Below, piece by piece: positions 61,986 through 64,000 of a stretch of DNA of 64,000 bases. Origin of the DNA: Microglena sp. YARC (lineage: Eukaryota; Chlorophyta; Chlorophyceae; Chlamydomonadales; Chlamydomonadaceae); the NCBI GenBank assembly GCA_022414725.1, contig CM039462.1, positions 118,189,966 to 118,253,965 of the forward strand, read 5' to 3'. The notes below the pieces were generated by a model. The model was not told the origin of the DNA. It worked only from the letters and a program-made list of their open reading frames with translations, and made no database searches. The first letter of the stretch is position 1. Every line of letters begins with the position of its first letter. The position numbers and the translations under genes were made by a program.

Positions 61986-63813
61986 GTGAGTTGGATGCAG
62001 ATTATCCTAGCCTCCTAGGTGATTTTATTATCCACCTGAAATAAACTGGTGTACGTAAATATTAGGGAGACAAAGCAATCGAGTGCACGACTGTGTTGAT
62101 TTTTTCGTAGAGAATACCAGGCAGCTGGTCCCATTATCTTTGAGCTACTACCCCACAGCAGGAATGTCAACAATCATTACAGTTGAGCATATAATTGTAT
62201 GTACGAGTCTCTTACAGTCATGCACTTGAGTCGCGATCCACATAACAATAAACGTTCGGATATATGTCCGCAGGATGGGAGCATGGACACAAGCGGTAGC
62301 TGCGGATATCCTTCAGATTATGAGAGGTGCGCTAATCACAGATATTGATGAGATGCACGCAAATGCATTGGATGCTGGGATGTTTGGAAGACATACCCCA
62401 GATGTTTTAGCGTGGTTTTGTCTTGGATCTACTACGAAGATGGAGCCATTGATATGATTTACATTTGGGATTAGCTGATATTTATTCGATTTAGAGAGCC
62501 TGCGGGCTGCTCCCTTTAGCTATTAGGTACAATAGGACTACGATAACTCATCACTATTTGTAATGAAAATAAAAGCAATAGTTTCTTTGCATCCTTTAAA
62601 TAACCAGCTCATTATTTTCCCCTCAACTATTTTTCATCGTTGCGATCACAAATCGAGGCACCAAGCTACGCATATGTTTTCGTGTTTTCACTCCTGATGT
62701 AGTCAACTGTCAAAGATGCCAGCGCATTCTTCTTCAGAAAAAGAGAACTCGAGACGGGCAATCCAACAATATCTGCGGTACACAATAAAAAGGTGCACTC
62801 ATGCAGTACCACACATCATACACCAACAAGGCAGACAGCACCTGGCCACCTGGGCTGATGAGATGACGCTCCTTCAGCCCGGTTGGTCAGAGCACCCGTT
62901 TAGTTAAGGTGGTTGGCCCTAGTGCAAACAAACGTGCTGCCCCCTTGGACCTCGTAAAACGGCGTACTATGTATTTATTTATTTACCGTTATTATAATTG
63001 AGAAGATGTGTTAAACTGTACCGCTATTATTGATGAGAAGATTATTTTAAAGAGAGTGAACAGCTGTGTGCAAGCAAGACGCCGCCATGCGCCACTCATT
63101 GATAGGGAACGGCAATATGATATCATCTCATGAAATGATATCATATGATGCCGGCAGTCTGATTACGCTGAAGGTACCATTTATATACAATACTATATGA
63201 TGCAATTTGTATGATATCAAACATGCCTTTGGTCAATGTCCTATGATATGCCGGTCCCTACTCATTGCTGCATTGTGCCCAAGCTACACAGTGTGCTTAA
63301 TAACCATGTTGATTAAAAAGACAGTCCTGCTATTGCTTAGCTGCTTCTGTATTTTCAGGTTTCAATTTATCTATGCTTTTTATGTGTAGCCCTTCCTGTC
63401 ACGGTTGGGCAAGTCCCTCTGCCTATTTGGCATACCACTGGACTGGAACATACGCACACGTACATTCAGGTTTATATACAAAGAACAGAAGTTAGTGTCG
63501 ACACAAATGCTTGCTTGCTGCAATATTGCCCATCTGATTTAGGCTCAGTTGGAAGACCTCTCCCAGATGTTGTGGAGCGGGCTTTTCTTGTGGCAAACTG
63601 GCAACAATGACATGTTGATAAAATCGTAACGTAACGTAACGTAACGTAACGTAACGTAATGTAATGTAATGTAATGTAATGTAACCCAACTCTTGCAGGT
63701 GGCCGTACACAAGCCAGGTGGCTAGTGTTGGTGCTGACTCCTCCCTAGCAGTGGGTGACCCTCTGAAGGGATGTGGTATGTGCATCCAAGTACAGTGCAT
63801 GGATGAACGATTG
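61842..63813 (+). CDS. Gene D: expansin-like protein, three exons, 3' end outside window
   Basis: Exons 61842-61985, 62274-62326, 63699-63813, phases 0, 2, 0. The product starts with a signal-anchor-like WLAILSCVGAILVGSLVIAD (residues 15-34), then GGVAFFFEEDGSMDTSGSCG and, across the second junction, DYERWPYTSQVASVGADS followed by GDPLKGCGMCIQVQCMDER. GSCGY and (G)CGxC(I)xVxC are the landmarks of the expansin double-psi beta-barrel (DPBB) domain; it would bind or loosen cell-wall polysaccharide outside the cell. The usual His-Phe-Asp motif and any CBM63 domain would lie beyond the window. An in-frame ATG further upstream (61767) is possible. Confidence 0.7.
62274..62326 (+). CDS. Gene D exon 2 (GSCGY motif)
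   Basis: Acceptor TGTCCGCAG, 53 nt coding DGSMDTSGSCGYPSDYE, donor GAGAG^GTGCGC (phase 2). The competing 60-codon frame starting ATGGGAGCATGG has no family signal. Confidence 0.65.
62893..62975 (-). repeat. Dispersed repeat TAGTACGCCTTATTACG, copy 3 (inverted)
   Basis: GGTGGTTGGCCCTAGTGCAA and AACGGCGTACTATG match the reverse complement of 44553-44640. It lies in gene D intron 2. Confidence 0.65.
63103..63260. mobile_element. Family M MITE, copy 5
   Basis: TAGGGAACGGCAATATGATA ... ATGATATGCCGGTCCCTA, in gene D intron 2. Confidence 0.85.
63383..63452 (+). mobile_element. SINE-like family S, 3' fragment
   Basis: TGTAGCCCTTCCTGTCACGG, TTGGGCAAGTCCCT and ACTGGACTGGAACAT. Confidence 0.7.
63627..63685 (+). 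repeat. (GTAAC)n(GTAAT)n microsatellite
   Basis: About six GTAAC then six GTAAT units, ending 13 bp before the exon 3 acceptor of gene D; the same motif as the LINE tail at 18695. Confidence 0.95.
63699..63813 (+). CDS. Gene D exon 3 (CGMCIQVQC motif)
   Basis: Acceptor CTCTTGCAG right after a GTAAC/GTAAT microsatellite; encodes WPYTSQVASVGADSSLAVGD and KGCGMCIQVQCMDERL; donor ATTG^GTAAGT. Confidence 0.75.
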
Positions 63814-64000
63814 GTAAGTACAGTGCTCTAGACAAATGCAACATTCACGAGTAGACGGTCCTGAAGGGGCCTTCCATAATTGTCACCGAGGTCTACTGCA
63901 TGTCCTATATAGATATCTGTGTGCCTTCCATAACAACTTCTTGAATCTGGGATTGACATAACTACACCATGCTTTGTTATTGGTTTCAATCAGAATACAG
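63814..64000 (+). other. Gene D intron 3, partial
   Basis: No further exon recognised before the window ends. Confidence 0.4.

Noticed and set aside
62275..62457. 60-codon plus ORF starting ATGGGAGCATGG as a gene
   Set aside because: The alternative frame, spliced as a 53-nt exon, joins its neighbours in phase and gives the expansin GSCGY motif.

Overview
The window looks like nuclear DNA of an intron-rich green alga, most likely a chlorophyte; I do not assert a species. The reasons are: genes split into many exons with GT-AG introns (plus one GC-AG intron), introns of up to several kilobases filled with microsatellites and dispersed elements, interstitial TTTAGGG/TTAGGG-like tracts, a Copia-type LTR retrotransposon, a LINE tail with a pentanucleotide terminal array, and an expansin-like gene. 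Prokaryotic signatures are absent (no operons, Shine-Dalgarno sites or dense ORFs). No functional rRNA or tRNA gene was seen.

Layout. 1-9.5 kb: tandem repeats and decayed elements, including a 1586-bp DNA transposon (2120-3705) with terminal inverted repeats and a TTAG target duplication inserted in a 17-bp satellite. 9.5-17 kb: gene C, minus strand (16944 to about 10756), a signal-peptide protein with a Gln-rich coiled coil and WD40/PQQ-like beta-propeller blades; its splice-junction regions have been repeatedly copied in tandem. 17-22 kb: elements, including a hAT-type MITE with an 8-bp target duplication and a 5'-truncated LINE. 22-36 kb: gene B, minus strand, unknown function, at least ten exons with mostly matching phases, whose exon at about 35.2 kb/30.4 kb is split by a young non-autonomous Copia-like LTR retrotransposon (30400-35224). 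36-38.7 kb: dispersed elements, including two copies of one family in tail-to-tail inverted orientation. 38.8-57.9 kb: gene A, minus strand, which I could join across 12 exons with consistent phases at every junction into about 2273 residues; it resembles the large alpha-helical-repeat organelle RNA-binding proteins (OPR/FASTK-like) of algae. 58.1 kb: the first exon of a divergent plus-strand gene E. 61.8-63.8 kb: gene D, plus strand, three exons of an expansin-like (double-psi beta-barrel) protein running off the window.

The genes have no evident shared pathway. The main theme is genome dynamics: at least eight dispersed element families, nested insertions, and many partial duplications of exon edges with their splice sites, seen in both gene C and gene A. 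Exon boundaries were inferred by eye from ORFs, splice consensus and phase matching; transcript data would be needed to confirm them.
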